From: Catonia carolina
Taxonomy: Eukaryota > Arthropoda > Insecta > Hemiptera > Achilidae
Assembly (NCBI GenBank): GCA_035578175.1
Contig: JAQMRL010000003.1
Location: 81,975,969 to 82,039,968, forward strand
DNA length: 64,000 nucleotides
Direction of reading: 5' to 3'
Positions within the stretch are counted from its first letter, which is position 1. Each line of letters starts with the position of its first letter. Below are positions 31,438-43,842 of the stretch, one piece after another. A program made the translations under genes and the position numbers. The notes under the pieces were generated by a model. That model ran no database searches, was not told where the DNA came from, and saw nothing but the letters and a program-made list of their open reading frames with translations.

Positions 31438-32756
31438 TTTATTTAAAAAAACCCTAAAATGCAAAAATTAGCGCTTGTCGTGAATCAAAAATGGTTGACA
31501 TTGATGTTTGGTATAAGATCAAAATTAAAATTGTTATTTTTAGATTTTGTAATCATGTAGAAATTCACAGACAATGAATAATTTGTATAAAAACTGACCG
31601 AGCAATCAATTATATTTTGTAGATTACTAGAATTAGGCCTAATCAGACCCATAATAAAAATTAATATTCATGTTTATTGTTCAAATTATATTAATGAAAA
31701 GAGCTTATTAAAAACCGAATAGAAATTATCGTTCAATTAGATAATTATATAGAAGAGCTAACAAAAAAACATAAAAAAGTACAAGGGTCATAATTCTTCG
31801 AAAAAAATGGCAAAAGAAGTTAATTAAAGGGTTAAAAATAAAAAGTGGTTATTTTAAAAGGCGATTAGAATATCATGAAAGAGGTACAAGACGAGCTTGA
31901 CATTTTACCAGTGGTGCATGAGAAAGGAGGAGAGAAATTTCCAAGAGTAGAAAGTTGGGAGGGTAGATATTTTAAAATGTAAGAGACAGCTGTCAACTGG
32001 AATATTTTATACCGTGTTAAAAGGGGTTAAATTTACAGTGCAACACGGGTTCTCTTTCCTTCCTTATTCAAGAACAGTGTCTATGATATGCTACTTACTT
32101 ATTCTCAGAACAGAAATGGATGGGGAAGCAATCTATGAATAAATGTTTTACGGATCTGGGTTTTGTGTCATTGGGAATCTTGTGGACCATGAATTTTTTA
32201 AATTGTAGATTATAATTATTTTAAACTTTTCAGTCTTTAACTGCTGAAGTAGTTGAATAAGTTATTGGTAAACGAAGCTAACAATCTACCAAACTTACAA
32301 TTACACCCAGTATCTCAATTTCAAAAATAATTTTTGAAAAATTCACTAGACAAGGACTGTAAAGTATTTACTTAATTTTAATAGCTTAATTCTGTGTTTT
32401 CAGCTATTGAAAATATATATTTTAAATTAATTACCCGATTTTGATGTTAGGTACAAATATCAGCAAGATTAGGGAATCATTTATTAAATAGAATAATTTT
32501 TTTTTATTAATATTACATTTAAATTAATTAGTTAATTTTTTAAATTAAAAGGTTGTTTTATAAATATTTTTTTAAATTAGTTTGGAATAAATATATAAAA
32601 GTTGTAACAACTCAGTTTTCTTTACTGCATTTTGTTATGCTATGTACAAAAAACCTATAGAAACCTTGTGCTATATAAATATACAGTAAGTAGGCATATT
32701 CATCTTTACGGGCGTTAAATTTTAATCCTACAATTCTGAACGAGAGCTAGTAATGT
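31438..32756. other. AT-rich DNA, nothing recognised
   Basis: AT-rich sequence with one TAGGCCTA at 31634-31641. Nothing else recognised. Confidence 0.4.
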
Positions 32757-32830
32757 TGATTACCTCCGTGGTCCAGTAGTTAGCGCGCTAAGGTTAAAGC
32801 AGAAGGTTCCAGTTACATATTTTCTTGATA
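32757..32830 (+). repeat. tRNA-like segment
   Basis: TACCTCCGTGGTCCAGTAG followed by TTAGCGCGCTAAGG gives a good tRNA D-arm/A-box, but the B-box (AGGTTCCAGTTAC) is degenerate and the acceptor stem does not close. It is a SINE head or tRNA pseudogene. Confidence 0.45.
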
Positions 32831-33929
32831 GACTAATAAATAAATAACCTAATCAATATGAATTTTCCTCCGTCTCCGTAATTACGCAATTACCTGTTGT
32901 AGCTAGCTCTTATTCTGTTTAAACTTGTACAGTATTTCATTAACTTGAATTTTATTTATATATTCAATTTTATATTACTCTGTAAAAAAAAGTGGACATT
33001 CTTAGTGCTTAGAACCTTGTGACTGTCATACGAGTGTCTAAACAATTGAAGTGCTTCATTGCTAACGTGATTATGAACACCATCTTCATACCTGTTGGCA
33101 CACTTTGACTTCTCAATTCACTGATAAGTTATAGCCAATATAACTGTATACCACAGAGAATCAAAAATTAAACATTCTTTTTAATATTTAAAAAATTAGA
33201 GCATTTAAATTTCGACCGTTTGCTGTTAATAAGTAGAAAGATTGTATCCATTCCAAACTAATTATCTAGATATTATTTCTGTACTTTTCCAAAACGTGTA
33301 ATACTTTTAAAATCATCGTTAAGGTTCTTAAGGTTACACATACAGAAATAAAGTGAAAATGAAACCGGAAATCTTAATAATCAGTTTCTTCTAGCACCAT
33401 TGAGGCTTACAATAAGCCCCCGCACAGTAAGGTCAAAGTTACTATTCGCTTACAACAGATTTAGTAATTAGTTAATATTTCATATGATTGTAACAACCAC
33501 TTTTGCATAAATTTCTTAAGGATATTGCAAATCCTGAATGAGTGATGTGGATAATTATTATTCACTTAAATTTTGGCGTTAGATTTATGAAAACATTTTC
33601 AGCAACAGCACTCCCTAAAACATTAAGTAATAATGTTTTCTCATTACGTACGTACGTATTAAGAACTTGTGAAGAAGAAATGCCGCTGTATCTAAAATCC
33701 GATAGCTTAATCTTTCAACAGAACTTCGTTGTTTTAGGCTACTTTCTCATTATCCATACTTAACTATCTCTAAATTGTTTAAACAGAAATCTACTTATGC
33801 AGGTAGAAAATACATTAATAAATTACCAGAAGTAACAAAACTTTAAGGAAAACTGTATTTTTTAAGAAAAGGAAACCTAGAAAGAATACTTTTTTGCTAG
33901 GTTAGGACCAATAATGGATCTCATGTAAT
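32831..33929. other. AT-rich DNA, nothing recognised
   Basis: About 1.1 kb without recognisable features. The 73-codon frame at 33542 has no motif. Confidence 0.4.
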
Positions 33930-34385
33930 CACTTAGTCTTTTTTCTTCTCTTTCAGTTTCTTCATTTGATGCTAGTTTAACATTCTCTCGGATTTCCGTT
34001 TTCTCAACTTTTCTGTTAATATTGATTGGGTGTATTTCCTCTTGGTGGAGTTTAATTTGCAGTCCTCTTTGTAATTAGGTACTTGTTCTTCTCTATTTAT
34101 GATTCGTTGTTCCGTGATACATAGTCCTTGAAGATTTTCTAAAATTTCACCAGTGGTTAGGGTTCTTGAGTTTTTTCTCTAATTTTAAGATTTTCTTGGA
34201 TAGTCTGTTGTTGTCTATCCTTTTTAAGTGCGTGTAAAATGCTATCCTAATTTTTCTTAACATGTTGTTTAATTGTTCCTTGATTTTATATAGTTCCCTG
34301 TTTGGGAGTAATCTGACGTGTTGGCTACTATGTGTTTCTTATTGATAATTGTCCTTAGGATCCTTCGTACTATAAAGAATACTTT
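33930..34385 (-). pseudogene. RTE-like LINE relic, heavily decayed
   Basis: Minus-strand translation, switching frames, gives RRILRTIINKKH, LLPNRELYKIKEQLNNMLRK, a RKIRIAFYTHLKRIDNNRL segment and SKKILKLEKKL, the same order as the post-RT region of the LINEs at 28023-29520 (RKILG, PNQ, RKRRxKFxGHxKRL, NRLTxKI). Multiple stops and shifts show it is older than those copies. Confidence 0.6.
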
Positions 34386-34889
34386 AATTATAAAAAATTG
34401 TAAATTTTGTAATTGTTTCCCTTCTAAATAGTTTTTGATTTAAAAGTAAATTTCTAAGTAGAAGGAGTAATAAAAAGGTACTAAATAAATTTGTAAGTAA
34501 TAAATTTAATATTTATTTATTATTGCTAAAAAAAAGTACAATGAATCTTTTCCTATCTTATTTTCTAATACCGTATAGGTCTAGCCTGTGCGCGGGTATG
34601 AGTTGGTTTATTTTGTTATTTATTCTATTATAATAATAGCATTTATATCTAAACTAAAATTACATATAAGAAAAGAAACAAAAATTCACAACAAAATAAA
34701 CATACAATAAAATTTTCTTACGTAAATATACAAAAAAAATAATAGTACAAAAATAAATTTAAAAAAATATGAAATAAAAATAAAATGTCATGTAGTGGGA
34801 AAGGATGAAGCAGACTTTCGATGACAATGTTAACAAACAATCTATAGCTTAAATAAGAGGAAGATCAATTAATTTGAATGTATATAGAA
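34386..34889. other. AT-rich DNA, nothing recognised
   Basis: Very AT-rich with A-runs. It may be the 3'-untranslated part of the LINE tail at 34890 if that call is right. Confidence 0.35.
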
Positions 34890-35110
34890 CTAATTAAATC
34901 CTGAGACTGCCCTCTCCCTAAATTAATCAGCCAGTTGGTTACTCTTCTTTTGTATGTTTGAGGAGTTACATCAGTATTTTGGATAGCCTCTGGTAAATTA
35001 AGGTATGTGATTGAGGCTAACGTGCTGCAGTGCTGTTAATAGTTTTATGCAATTTAGAAGCTTGATATCCAATACGGTTTACTATCACATACCCCAATAC
35101 GAGTATCCAA
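34890..35110 (-). pseudogene. possible LINE C-terminus
   Basis: Minus-strand frame contains TYLNLPEAIQNTDVTPQTYK followed by RRVTNWLINLG, resembling the common LINE ending 'xFNxLPxxIxxxxSxxxFKxxLxxWL' seen in CR1-type and related elements. Upstream segments of the domain are not readable. Weak call. Confidence 0.4.
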
Positions 35111-36839
35111 TATAGTGGTAATATCTAGATTAGTAATTAATTTTTATCCTGACTTGTCCCACAATCCCTTTTGAGGTCCTGTGAATGCAGTTAAAAAAAA
35201 TAACTTAAAAGAGCAAGAAATTATATTTTCTGATTCCTCAAGGAGAATTTTGGCCACACTACATTTGTTACCCCGGTAACTTCAAATTTTACAAATTGCA
35301 CAAGAAAAAATGTCAATAAAAGAAAAAACTCACTAAAACATTGTACGAGAGAATAGTATACAAATGAAAGTTAATTACAAAGAGATAAATAAATTTAATA
35401 ATAAAGGTATTCTTAAAATGGAAAAGTTGCATTCGATAAAATCCGTACATTGTAAAAGCATTCAGTAAAAAGTTTTCAAATAAAGTTACTACCTGCCTAC
35501 TGTAAGTGAATGAGCGGACAAAGCTTACTTTAAAGTTGGGTAAATTCCGTTGAAATCCCATCCCGTTACTACATTCCGCGCGTAAGTTAATACAACTTAT
35601 CGAAACACTCCGACAAGTTTTGGTTAACTTTTTTCATAAAATACTATTTGTTTTATTTATGTTGTAAGTATGAACAGGTAAGTTAAATTTTATTACAGTT
35701 TAAATAGAAGTTCTACTGCAAAATACCTACTGACAGCAGCAAAACTGTAAACATTAGAAAAAAGAACAGAATATATACTAACATTAAATTGAAAGGAGAT
35801 GAAAAAACGGAAACGTCTGCTTGCAAAGTTTTTATTTAATAATTCCATAGCGGTTGCCAAATAGGCTAATGTATAACTTCTGCACGATAAATTTATTCAG
35901 AGCCTTAGAAATGTTTGTTTTTATACCTGAATTTTCCTCCTCTCAAATAATTGCTTGCATTATTTGAAGTGGTATTTGATGACTGGAAATAAGAATGTAA
36001 ACCAGGTAACACAATTGCATTTCTTCAAAAGTAAGGAAAATTTCTGCGATTTTTTCCGACTGGTTAATTAAAAAAACATTAAATATTGTGTTATTACGAT
36101 TTGTGTGGCAGTTAAATTTGTTGCTTCACGTAATAGCTGTTAGGTTCATTCGCTTGTCTCTAGGCATATTAGGAGAAAAGGGTAAAATTAGATTGTCTTG
36201 TTTAACTATTAAACAAACATTAAACTATTAAACATTATAGTAGATTTTGCTTCAGGCCAATCATCTGCACATTTGTGGTGCATTAAAACAAACCTAAATT
36301 TTCTTTTGACAAATTTTTAACGAACGGACATTTTAATGACTAATGTTTTTCAATACAAAAAAATGACTTAAAATTACAAAAAGTTTAAAATAATTCTGAG
36401 CCCAGATTTTTACACACGAAGCTTTTTGTAATAGAAAATTTCAGAAGTGCTCGCCTAAAATTATTCAAATCTAATGGGAATGTATACTCCGCTTCCTGTT
36501 GTAACAATCAGTTATACGATAAAACTAAGAAATTTATTATTATTCAAAATTTAAGACATATAAATTGTATTTAAAATATATCCATTAGACATTAATATTA
36601 ATTATTTTAAATCAACGCTATACGTAACAATTAAATAAAGGTTTGTTGGAGATCAGAATCCGAACCAAGAGAATGTTTTTGTGATTATAATCAAGAAGAT
36701 TGCAGAATTCAAAATAAGTACATACAATAAAATATTAAAGCAAGAATCTAATGTATAAATGAGTTTATAATTAAATAAGCTAACGAACACAAAATCTAAA
36801 GTAATCTTTAAAATTGAATTATCAGAAAGTTTTGAAATA
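35111..36839. other. AT-rich DNA, nothing recognised
   Basis: About 1.7 kb with no repeat or coding signature I can support. Confidence 0.4.
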
Positions 36840-37301
36840 AAAACAGGACTACGACAAGACGATGGGCTATCGCCTTTGCTCTTCAACTGCTCACTGGAAT
36901 TTGTCATGCGAGAGTGGTACAAACTGAATCCTAAAAACATCAGAATAAGATGGGAAAAAGATAACATCAGATTAAACTGTCTAGGATTTGCGGACGATCT
37001 GGCCTTACTGGCAGAGAGTGTTAAAGAAGCTAGGCACCAATTAGAATCCCTAGAACAATTATCAGGAAAAGTTGGATTGAAAATCTCTTATGAAAAAACT
37101 AAATTGATGGCTAAAGAGACACTCTACATAAATTCAGTTAACAGAAACGGAAACCAAGTGGAACTAGTTAAATCGTTTAAATATCTAGGAGAACACATAA
37201 CTCGCAACAATAAAGAAAACGTAGCAGTTAGGCTTAATATTCGTACAGTTAATGTACGAAAGGTTCCACGATATACTGTATATTTTTTGGGTATGTTATA
37301 A
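36840..37301 (+). pseudogene. RTE-like LINE reverse transcriptase core fragment
   Basis: Contains the catalytic palm: IKTGLRQDDGLSPLLFNCSL (the QGD motif altered to QDD), then CLGFADDLALLAESVKEARH with the FADD active-site box, then GLKISYEKTKLM and FKYLGEHITRNNKE. It overlaps in protein terms with the start of the copy at 28744-29520 (GLQISFEKTEFM, YLEE), so it is the same clade. It is truncated on both sides; the homology ends near 37215 and the frame runs on into unrelated sequence to 37301. Frame open for 141 codons from an internal Met. Confidence 0.78.
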
Positions 37302-37561
37302 ATTGTTGTTTGTCATACTGAAATTAATGCAGTCGCGCGTGCGCACTGATGCTTCCCCCTTTACCCCTCGTTGCAAACAAGGGCAAAATCGTGACTCAAG
37401 TATCTATATTTAGTACATCAATATACTAACTACTCTGTCTCCTGACTGTCATAAGCCAGTTTAATTACTGAATTAAAATACTAATAACTATGAAAATAAA
37501 CAAGGCTGATTAAACCATAATTAAACCGTGTAAAATCACTAAGGTTATTTTAAAATTAAAA

Positions 37562-38505
37562 ACCTGGTGTAAAACACACTCAACTTTCTCTTGTCAATGA
37601 AAATATTGAACAATATAACCTAACATTAGTAATAGAACATTACGCAAAAATAAGAAAACTAACCTAACTCACTAAATATAACCTAATTTTAATCATGAGT
37701 GAAAGACACAAAATGGAAATCAACCTCAGTTTGGTTTAAAAATACGGAAAATCACTCTTTCACGCTACACTAGGCTCTGTAGAGAAAAATGCTTTAAATA
37801 AAAGTTGTAGATTATTGAATTTCCTATAAATTTGATTATACTTTTTTGTCGTAAAATGCATAATAAGGCTAAAATCTTTAAAAAATCAATTGTTTACACG
37901 ATTTCGTGAGAAAAAAACAGAAAATCGCTAGTTACCACTAAACTAAGCGTTATATAAAAAATGGTTAAAATAAAATTTGTATAATTTTAAATTCTCTACA
38001 TTTTTTACCAGGTACATTTTTGCGGTAAAATGCATATTAAAGTCGCATCTTAAATAAACAATTTTTTTACAAAAAAGCAGCCTCACCAAGAATTTCAGCA
38101 GACATGGCGCCTACCCAATCTTGTAGAGCATAAAACTGTAGTGAATGAGGCGATGTAAAAAAAATTTTAGGTACCGTTTTTGAGGAATTCGCAAAAAAGT
38201 TAAAAATGACAGAAATAAACTACTACTTCGGTAGACCGATTTTGATGAAAATGTTTGTGTCCGGTCCTCTAGTGGTATCTAACTTAAGTTTCAAGTTCCA
38301 AGTTCGTACGACGTTCCGTTCTTGAGATATTCTGTTCACACACACACACACACACAGACATACTCACTGACCAATCGCTGAAAATATGTTTTTTGGGTTC
38401 AGGGTGTCTGAAAACCTGTAGATCCGGTGAAAACTCGATTTCGAAAAATCGTCATGAAAACAATACTTTTCTTCCTATATATTCATATAGGCAAGAAAAA
38501 GTTAA
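37562..38505 (+). repeat. R2 repeat, long copy
   Basis: A ~950-bp copy of R2, with landmarks in order: CTGGTGTAAAACACACTCAA, TAACCTAATTTTAATCATGA, CTCAGTTTGGTTTAA, TAGGCTCTGTAGAGAAAAAT, TTCAGCAGACATGGCGCCTA, CCGATTTTGATGAAAATGTT, an AC microsatellite (38337-38355), TTTTTTGGGTTCAGG, and the tail GGCAAGAAAAAGT. Other copies: 1-80, 43843-44485, 44534-45111 (minus), 57087-57765. No protein frame, so it is probably a non-autonomous element. Confidence 0.75.
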
Positions 38506-39796
38506 ACAAATTCAATAAATTTTTACAGTATTTTTTCTATGTTTCTTCAAATTTGAGGGTTTCAAAATTGTTGAAATTTTGATGGTACTCTAACTCTGAG
38601 TAACCGTGGTAAATTTAATATACTGGGCAATTTTTGGACAAACAATGCTCCGTAACTTAATTGTTACAATTGACAAACAAACCTAGCGGTTACCACCACA
38701 ATAATTTGTGAATCCTAACTGTATTTGACTTGTAGTCCTCCTGTTTCCCAGGTACCTTTGCTCTGTCATTACACAACAAAGGATTTATTGGTAGCCAATA
38801 CACCAATCACTGTTAACTGATTTACTCTGCTCTGACAGCCTCTGTTGTTATTCCGTAAATTGTTGACACCTCTACGAAACCACAATTACATATACCTGTC
38901 TATTTAACACATTAGTTTTAGTTCAAGTATTTAGGCTAAAACAATAAATTCATGTTAGTAGACGGAACTGTGGCCACCTTAAATTTATTGTAGTATAAAT
39001 TAAATTTCTGAATTACTTTTGACTTATTAGTTGGCTATAACAATTATTGTGCGTGTGCGTGTTCAAAATTTATAATAACTAATCGTTCATCACTTAATCT
39101 CAACAGTTTATGCAGAAAATATATTAAAAAATAAAATGAAATAAAATAAAGTATCTCACTTACGTGCTTTCCACCGTTGTAATCTGCTGATAGGAATGGG
39201 ATCAAAGGTTTGGACAAACACATAAGGACAAAGAAAAAAAATAAAATAAAATACCTGCAGGTAAACTTAAAGGAGATTAGGAAGAATGAATAGAAATAAA
39301 TTTCGGCGTATTAGTGGACTGTAAAAAAGTGCGCGTAAAAAGAAGTAACGAAGCGAATTATTTACCGTGAAACGGATATGCGTAAAGGCGTTTTTAAACA
39401 TAAAAAAGTCACTTCAATAAATAACAAATTAAACACTTTAAAATGTAAATTAGCGGTTAAGCGTCCAATAGACACCAGTACTCTACGGCGATTCAACAAC
39501 AACTGTCTGTTGACCACCAGAGCGCGGCAACGTCGAAAAGTTTGATTAGAGACACAAACATATTGAGAGGGCAAATATTGAAAGGTTAATGCTGGAACTG
39601 TCCCAGGATCTTTTGATTAACCTTCTTGATTGACTTAAAACTTATTAATGGAGTCATATGTTCGATTTTTCAACCATAGCTCCTAAAAGTATAAAAAAAA
39701 TTGAATTGGTTTACAAATTTCGGAAAATATTAATTTGTAACGATTTCTCTAGTCTAATTCGATAGTAATTTCAATTTTTCAGAAATAATGGTTAAA
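38506..39796. other. AT-rich DNA, nothing recognised
   Basis: About 1.3 kb. The 70-codon frame at 39362-39574 has no motif. Nothing recognised. Confidence 0.4.
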
Positions 39797-39922
39797 ATTG
39801 AACCCCAAACATCAAAGTACACCGGTAACCACTGTCTAGTACTTGAATCCGCATAAAAGTAACTAACTTTACTATGATTTGAACCAAGGAACCTTCATCT
39901 CCAGACATCAGCATTCAAACAG
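39797..39922 (-). mobile_element. SINE-A copy 3, head portion
   Basis: Reverse complement carries the head and proximal body of SINE-A: ACAGCTGTTTGAATGCTG, GGTTCCTTGGTTCAAATC (B-box), AGTAAAG.TAGTTACTTTTA, GACAGTGGTTACCGGTGTAC, TTTGATG.TTGGGGTTCAA. The distal half is missing. It joins the LINE fragment at 39923. Confidence 0.75.
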
Positions 39923-40215
39923 CTGTAAATCAATTTTTGTAGTCACTAAGCTGTTTTTCAATTCAAAGGCTTTTCTAGCTTGAGCAATCCTACTTTTGAT
40001 ATCACTTGTTCTTCTACCATCCTTTGTTATTTTACTCCCTAAATAGCAGAGTTCCCCAACTTCATGTATGTTCTCGATGCCTATTTTTAAATTTCCCACC
40101 TCTCCTAAACTATTCTTGCTGCTGTACAACATTTTGCTTTGTTCTTATTAATTTTCACGAAGTAATTTTCTCATGATCTCATCCATTCCATTTAAAATAT
40201 TCTCCAGTTGTTATT
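39923..40215 (-). pseudogene. LINE reverse transcriptase fragment (palm/thumb)
   Basis: Minus-strand reading gives a LENILNGMDEIM segment, a frame change, then VKINK and NKAKCCT/KMLYSS-like residues, and in the open frame GELCYLGSKITKDGRRTSDI then KSRIAQARKAFELKNSLV. The YLGSKITxDGR..DI..RI..ARxAF block is characteristic of arthropod LINE polyproteins directly after the RT active site. It is truncated by the SINE-A copy at its 3' side. Confidence 0.7.
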
Positions 40216-40984
40216 TCTTTATCTCGGCGAAATTTGATCAATAAAACCAAACAAAACCACACTATTTTAAATTTATTCCACAGAAATTTTTGAATAAAAA
40301 TAAAATATTTTCAAGTTTTGTTATAATTTTTAATCAAATTTTGAAAAAAAATCTGTTGGAAATGTAGTATTAACAACGTTCGAAGGGTAATTGTAAAGCA
40401 TAAGAAAAGAAGAAACCTGCTTTTATCAGACTCTTTTATAATATTTTAGAAAGATTTTATTTTTCCATACCAAGAACGAGTTGTCATATTGAAAGCAATT
40501 TTAATATAAAAGACCCTTAGTTTTTCTTTTTAGTAGGCTATAGAAAGAATGACAGATCGGTGAAAAATTCAATGTTAAGTAGACCCATCTTTTATATAAA
40601 AAATTCATACGTCACATCATTATTTTTGTTCAATATTTCTTATAGCCTATTTATAGAAAATTTTTAACAGAAAGGGAATTTATAATTTTTGTTTTTGCAT
40701 GAATGAATTTTTCACAAAGTAGAAATGTATTTTAAGAAAATTAAATTTGTTAATGCCATTAACTTTCGGGGACTGGCGCTAAAAAAAGTAACATGAGGAT
40801 TAGCGCCGTTGCATTTTTGCAATATTTGGTAATGCTGAAAATATTCCTATCAACACTGATTACCTACTTAAATATTTTCTTTTGTCTTGAAATTTTATTG
40901 CAGTACTGTATATTGAGCTGCACAATTTTCGTATATGATATTTAAATGGTGGTGGGGAGTTTCACTTTAAGGAGAAGAGGGACC
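40216..40984. other. AT-rich DNA, nothing recognised
   Basis: Nothing recognised in this stretch. Confidence 0.4.
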
Positions 40985-41540
40985 CAGTGGTACAGTCTCC
41001 GTTTATAACAACGGGTATTTTCCGTTATTCAGATCAAGAGGTCTCTACTCCATTTTTGCTTGAGTCGTCGCAAAAGTGAGAAGTTCCTTGTAGCTAGATC
41101 ACGGGCTAGTTGGTTTGGATGGACATCTAGTCGTTCGTGAAATTTACTATACAAGGACGTGGTTAGCTCCTTTATTGTCGGAATTTTGAAATCGTCGTGA
41201 AGGGTTTTATTGCTTACATTAAAGGAGCGCCAGAAGCAACTCTTAGAATTCTGATTACAAGGCCTGGATCGACTTTAAATTACTCTCTGCCGATACTCCA
41301 AAGATCTGGACACCATAAGTCCAGATTGGTCTTAAAAGGGTTTTATATATTAAAATTTTGGAACGGAGGTTCAATTTCGATCGAGGGTTATATAAGCTGA
41401 AGAGTAGGTTCTGGCGGCAGTTAAGTTCTAAACGTTTTGTACGCAGATGGTGCTTCCAAGTTAGTTGCCTGTCAAGCCATAAGCCAAGATATCGCACCAC
41501 TCTGGCTTGGGGGATATGAATGTTATTCAGCATCACAGGT
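40985..41540 (-). pseudogene. Jockey-like LINE C-terminal fragment
   Basis: Minus strand 41536-41255 reads RVVRYLGLWLDRQLTWKHHL, then NLLFSLYNPRSKLNLRSKIL, IYKTLLRPIWTYGVQIFGVS and NLKSIQAL. After a frameshift near 41255 it continues as a VSNKTLHDDFKIP-like block and ends in RRLKQKWSRDLL, close to the normal protein terminus. Same order as the LINE at 46682-47527 but a distinct family. No RT catalytic core, hence a 5'-truncated dead copy. Confidence 0.75.
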
Positions 41541-41650
41541 GGACTTAAATATGATTATCTTATTATCGAAGTAATATTATTAAATACATAATTAAATACT
41601 TTTGAATTTTCATAAAATATATTCAAAATATACGAAAATTACAATAAATT

Positions 41651-42010
41651 TTAAAGGGAGTTTTTGTAATGTGTTTTATTTAGAAATATCATTCCAACAG
41701 TATTTGGCCGGCTGTTATGGCATTTACTGAATCCAGGAGAAACGGCCATGAAAAGCATGAAGTATTCCTTTACTGTCACAAATTCGCTCATGCTGTAACA
41801 ATTTATAATATTTGACAAAAACAAGTTAAATATTTCCCAGATTGCGGACATTTTTTTGTCTCTCATCCCTAATGGAACGATCATCAAATCTGTACAGTTT
41901 AGATGACATAAGAATCTGTAGTAGCTCATGGGAGTTCTCAATAACCGCATGGCTGTCCCATGAGATAAACATGTAGGCCTACCTAATAAAAACAATGCTC
42001 TCTCATCTCA
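41651..42010 (-). pseudogene. piggyBac-type transposase relic
   Basis: A minus-strand frame of 114 residues resembles the N-proximal part of the piggyBac DDD domain: MRLLRTPMSYYRFLCHLNC (family: xMsxxRFxxLLrxLrF), a D-K-x-x-A-I-W-E-I-F stretch (family: xxDkxxxIreiFexF), then NCYSMSEFVTVKE where the family has 'YxpxexvtvDEm', followed by degraded CSFxQYxPxKPxKYGIKIF. The catalytic Asp expected after 'VTV' is replaced by Lys in this copy. Both ends of the gene are missing. Confidence 0.6.
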
Positions 42011-42057
42011 TGGTTGTGCTCTGTAGTCCAGTTTATAGATTCAAAATAAAAGTTAAA

Positions 42058-42130
42058 AAAACGTGATGGGGAGTCAAACCCTGGTGTAGAAGAAAATTGC
42101 AGTGATCACTACACCATCAGACCATTTACA
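42058..42130 (-). repeat. tRNA-like SINE head remnant
   Basis: Minus strand reads TCTGATGGTGTAGTGATCAC, then CTTCTACACCAGGG, then TTTGACTCCCCATCAC: A-box and B-box like elements as in the tRNA-headed SINE at 42865. Degenerate. Confidence 0.5.
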
Positions 42131-42864
42131 AGAATAAACTAGTATTTGGTGTTTCTCTATTAATTACTTAATAATTATGATCAGCAAATAAATGCGTAAA
42201 TTAAAAATTGCTTAACTGAATATTTCCTTTCTTGCTATAAATATAAAATCTAAGTTACTTAAGCCTGCCGCCCCTATAAAAAGTTCTTATAAATAATAAA
42301 TGTAGGACCTTATTCTAAATTTTGTTATTACCGTTTAAAGATAAAGTAAATTTATTTCTTTTTAAAAGCTTGCACATGTAACTTTTAGCATATTAAAATA
42401 ACTAACCCGTACATACACCTTTTTGCAAAGGCCACATTAAATTTTGTTTTTTGAGGTAAGGTTGGTAACATTGGGTTCGTGCCTTCCCATAAATATGGGA
42501 TAAAAGTGAATTTATGTTTGCTTGTGTAGTGGTGTGTTATATAATGTTGCTTCTTCTGTTAACTTACCCTAAAGCAAAAACCACCCTTTAGTACCCGGTC
42601 TCGGCTCTTCCTTTGCATTAGCGAACGCCATAAAATGTTACCCCCCCCCACACCAACACTGCTTCCTACACTAAGTGGTGTCAATCTACAAAATTGACTG
42701 TTATAATATGGCTACCTTATATTTTTTTATTCCAAAAATAATACAAAAAAAAAAACAATATTCAGTACAAAAGAACTATTTAGAAATTATATATATTAAT
42801 TATTAATATTATTTCTATTACCAAATAAAAGCGTTTACCAAAGGAGTTTATTCATACGAAAGGG
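42131..42864. other. AT-rich DNA, nothing recognised
   Basis: Includes a short C-run near 42641 and an A-run. Nothing recognised. Confidence 0.4.
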
Positions 42865-43000
42865 CTGCCTGTTGGTGTAGTGGTTAGCGGAACTGGCTTC
42901 TACCCCGGGGTCCCGGGTTCGATTTCCAGTCAGGTCAAGATTTTTTTCATCACTCATCTTCATCTATCATCCTTCTCACCGTCTGCATTAGCAGAAATTT
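42865..43000 (+). mobile_element. tRNA-headed SINE (family B)
   Basis: The clearest of the second tRNA-headed type: GTTGGTGTAGTGGTTAGCG (D-arm/A-box), GGCTTCTACCCCGG in the anticodon region, CCCGGGTTCGATTTCC (T-arm/B-box) and CAGTCAGGTCA where an acceptor strand would be. The acceptor stem pairs incompletely and the T-stem has mismatches, and a T-rich body follows, so it is a SINE and not a tRNA gene. Confidence 0.65.
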
Positions 43001-43333
43001 CAAAACAGTCGGACGATAAAAAAAAATAAAATAAAAATCATAAAAAACAACAGACGCATGAATTTTTAAACACAAAATATAAATATAGTAACAATTTATT
43101 ATATTAATATTATAATAGTTAATAAACAATACCTCACTATAGTAAACTATATGTCAGGATATCGAACGTACAGCAATATAATTATTTACTCTATTAAATT
43201 TAAAATCAACTAATTATTATAAAGTTACACAATTCTGATTTAATAAATAAAAAACTACCGGCTAGAAAAACCAAGTAATAAAACATTCGATAATGTACCT
43301 ATACCAAATGATTATTACTTTTATTAAACAATA
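43001..43333. other. AT-rich DNA, nothing recognised
   Basis: Short AT-rich spacer before the next R1 copy. Confidence 0.4.
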
Positions 43334-43756
43334 TTGTTGTTTAGGTCAACAGCCGAAAGGCTGGTTTGAACCTCTAGAGGTTTCGCTAACTAAAAACGAG
43401 GAGTGAGGTGGTTTAATATTGCCTTTCTTACTGAGTTGAAAGAGTATGCTTATTAGCATGCAAGGCCCTCCATAAGAGCCAGGCCCTCCAAGCAACCACT
43501 TTTCACCCTGCAACTGACACAGCTTCACTTCATTTACCAAAGGATCTGGCTGTATAATGAAATTCATTACTCTTAGTGGAGATAACTCTGACTAGTGTCT
43601 TCCTCTTCTGTTATCTTCTGTCTACCTCTTCTGTTATTAAATAATTCAGTCAGATAATTGGCTGACTATGTGAGAAGAAACAGAACTATTTTTTGTAGCC
43701 CTGGGAACAACAGATTGAGTGCAATTAATTTTACATTCCATCTGTCCGTTAAGTGC
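43334..43756 (+). repeat. R1 interspersed repeat, full-length copy
   Basis: Closest relative of the copy at 26993: starts TTGTTGTTTAGGTCAACAGC with CAGCCGAAAGGCTG, ends near GTCCGTTAAGTGCATG. It contains a short internal duplication (AGGCCCTCCA near 43461 and 43480). Confidence 0.85.
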
Positions 43757-43842
43757 ATGAATAAAACAATAACAAAAAATATAAAACAATAACAGTTTAA
43801 AAATAAAAAGGTAATGTAATTTTTTACCACAAAAATTAGGTT

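Noticed and set aside
42865..42945. A genuine tRNA gene
   Set aside because: A and B boxes are good but acceptor and T stems contain mismatches, and related degenerate copies occur elsewhere, so it is a SINE head.
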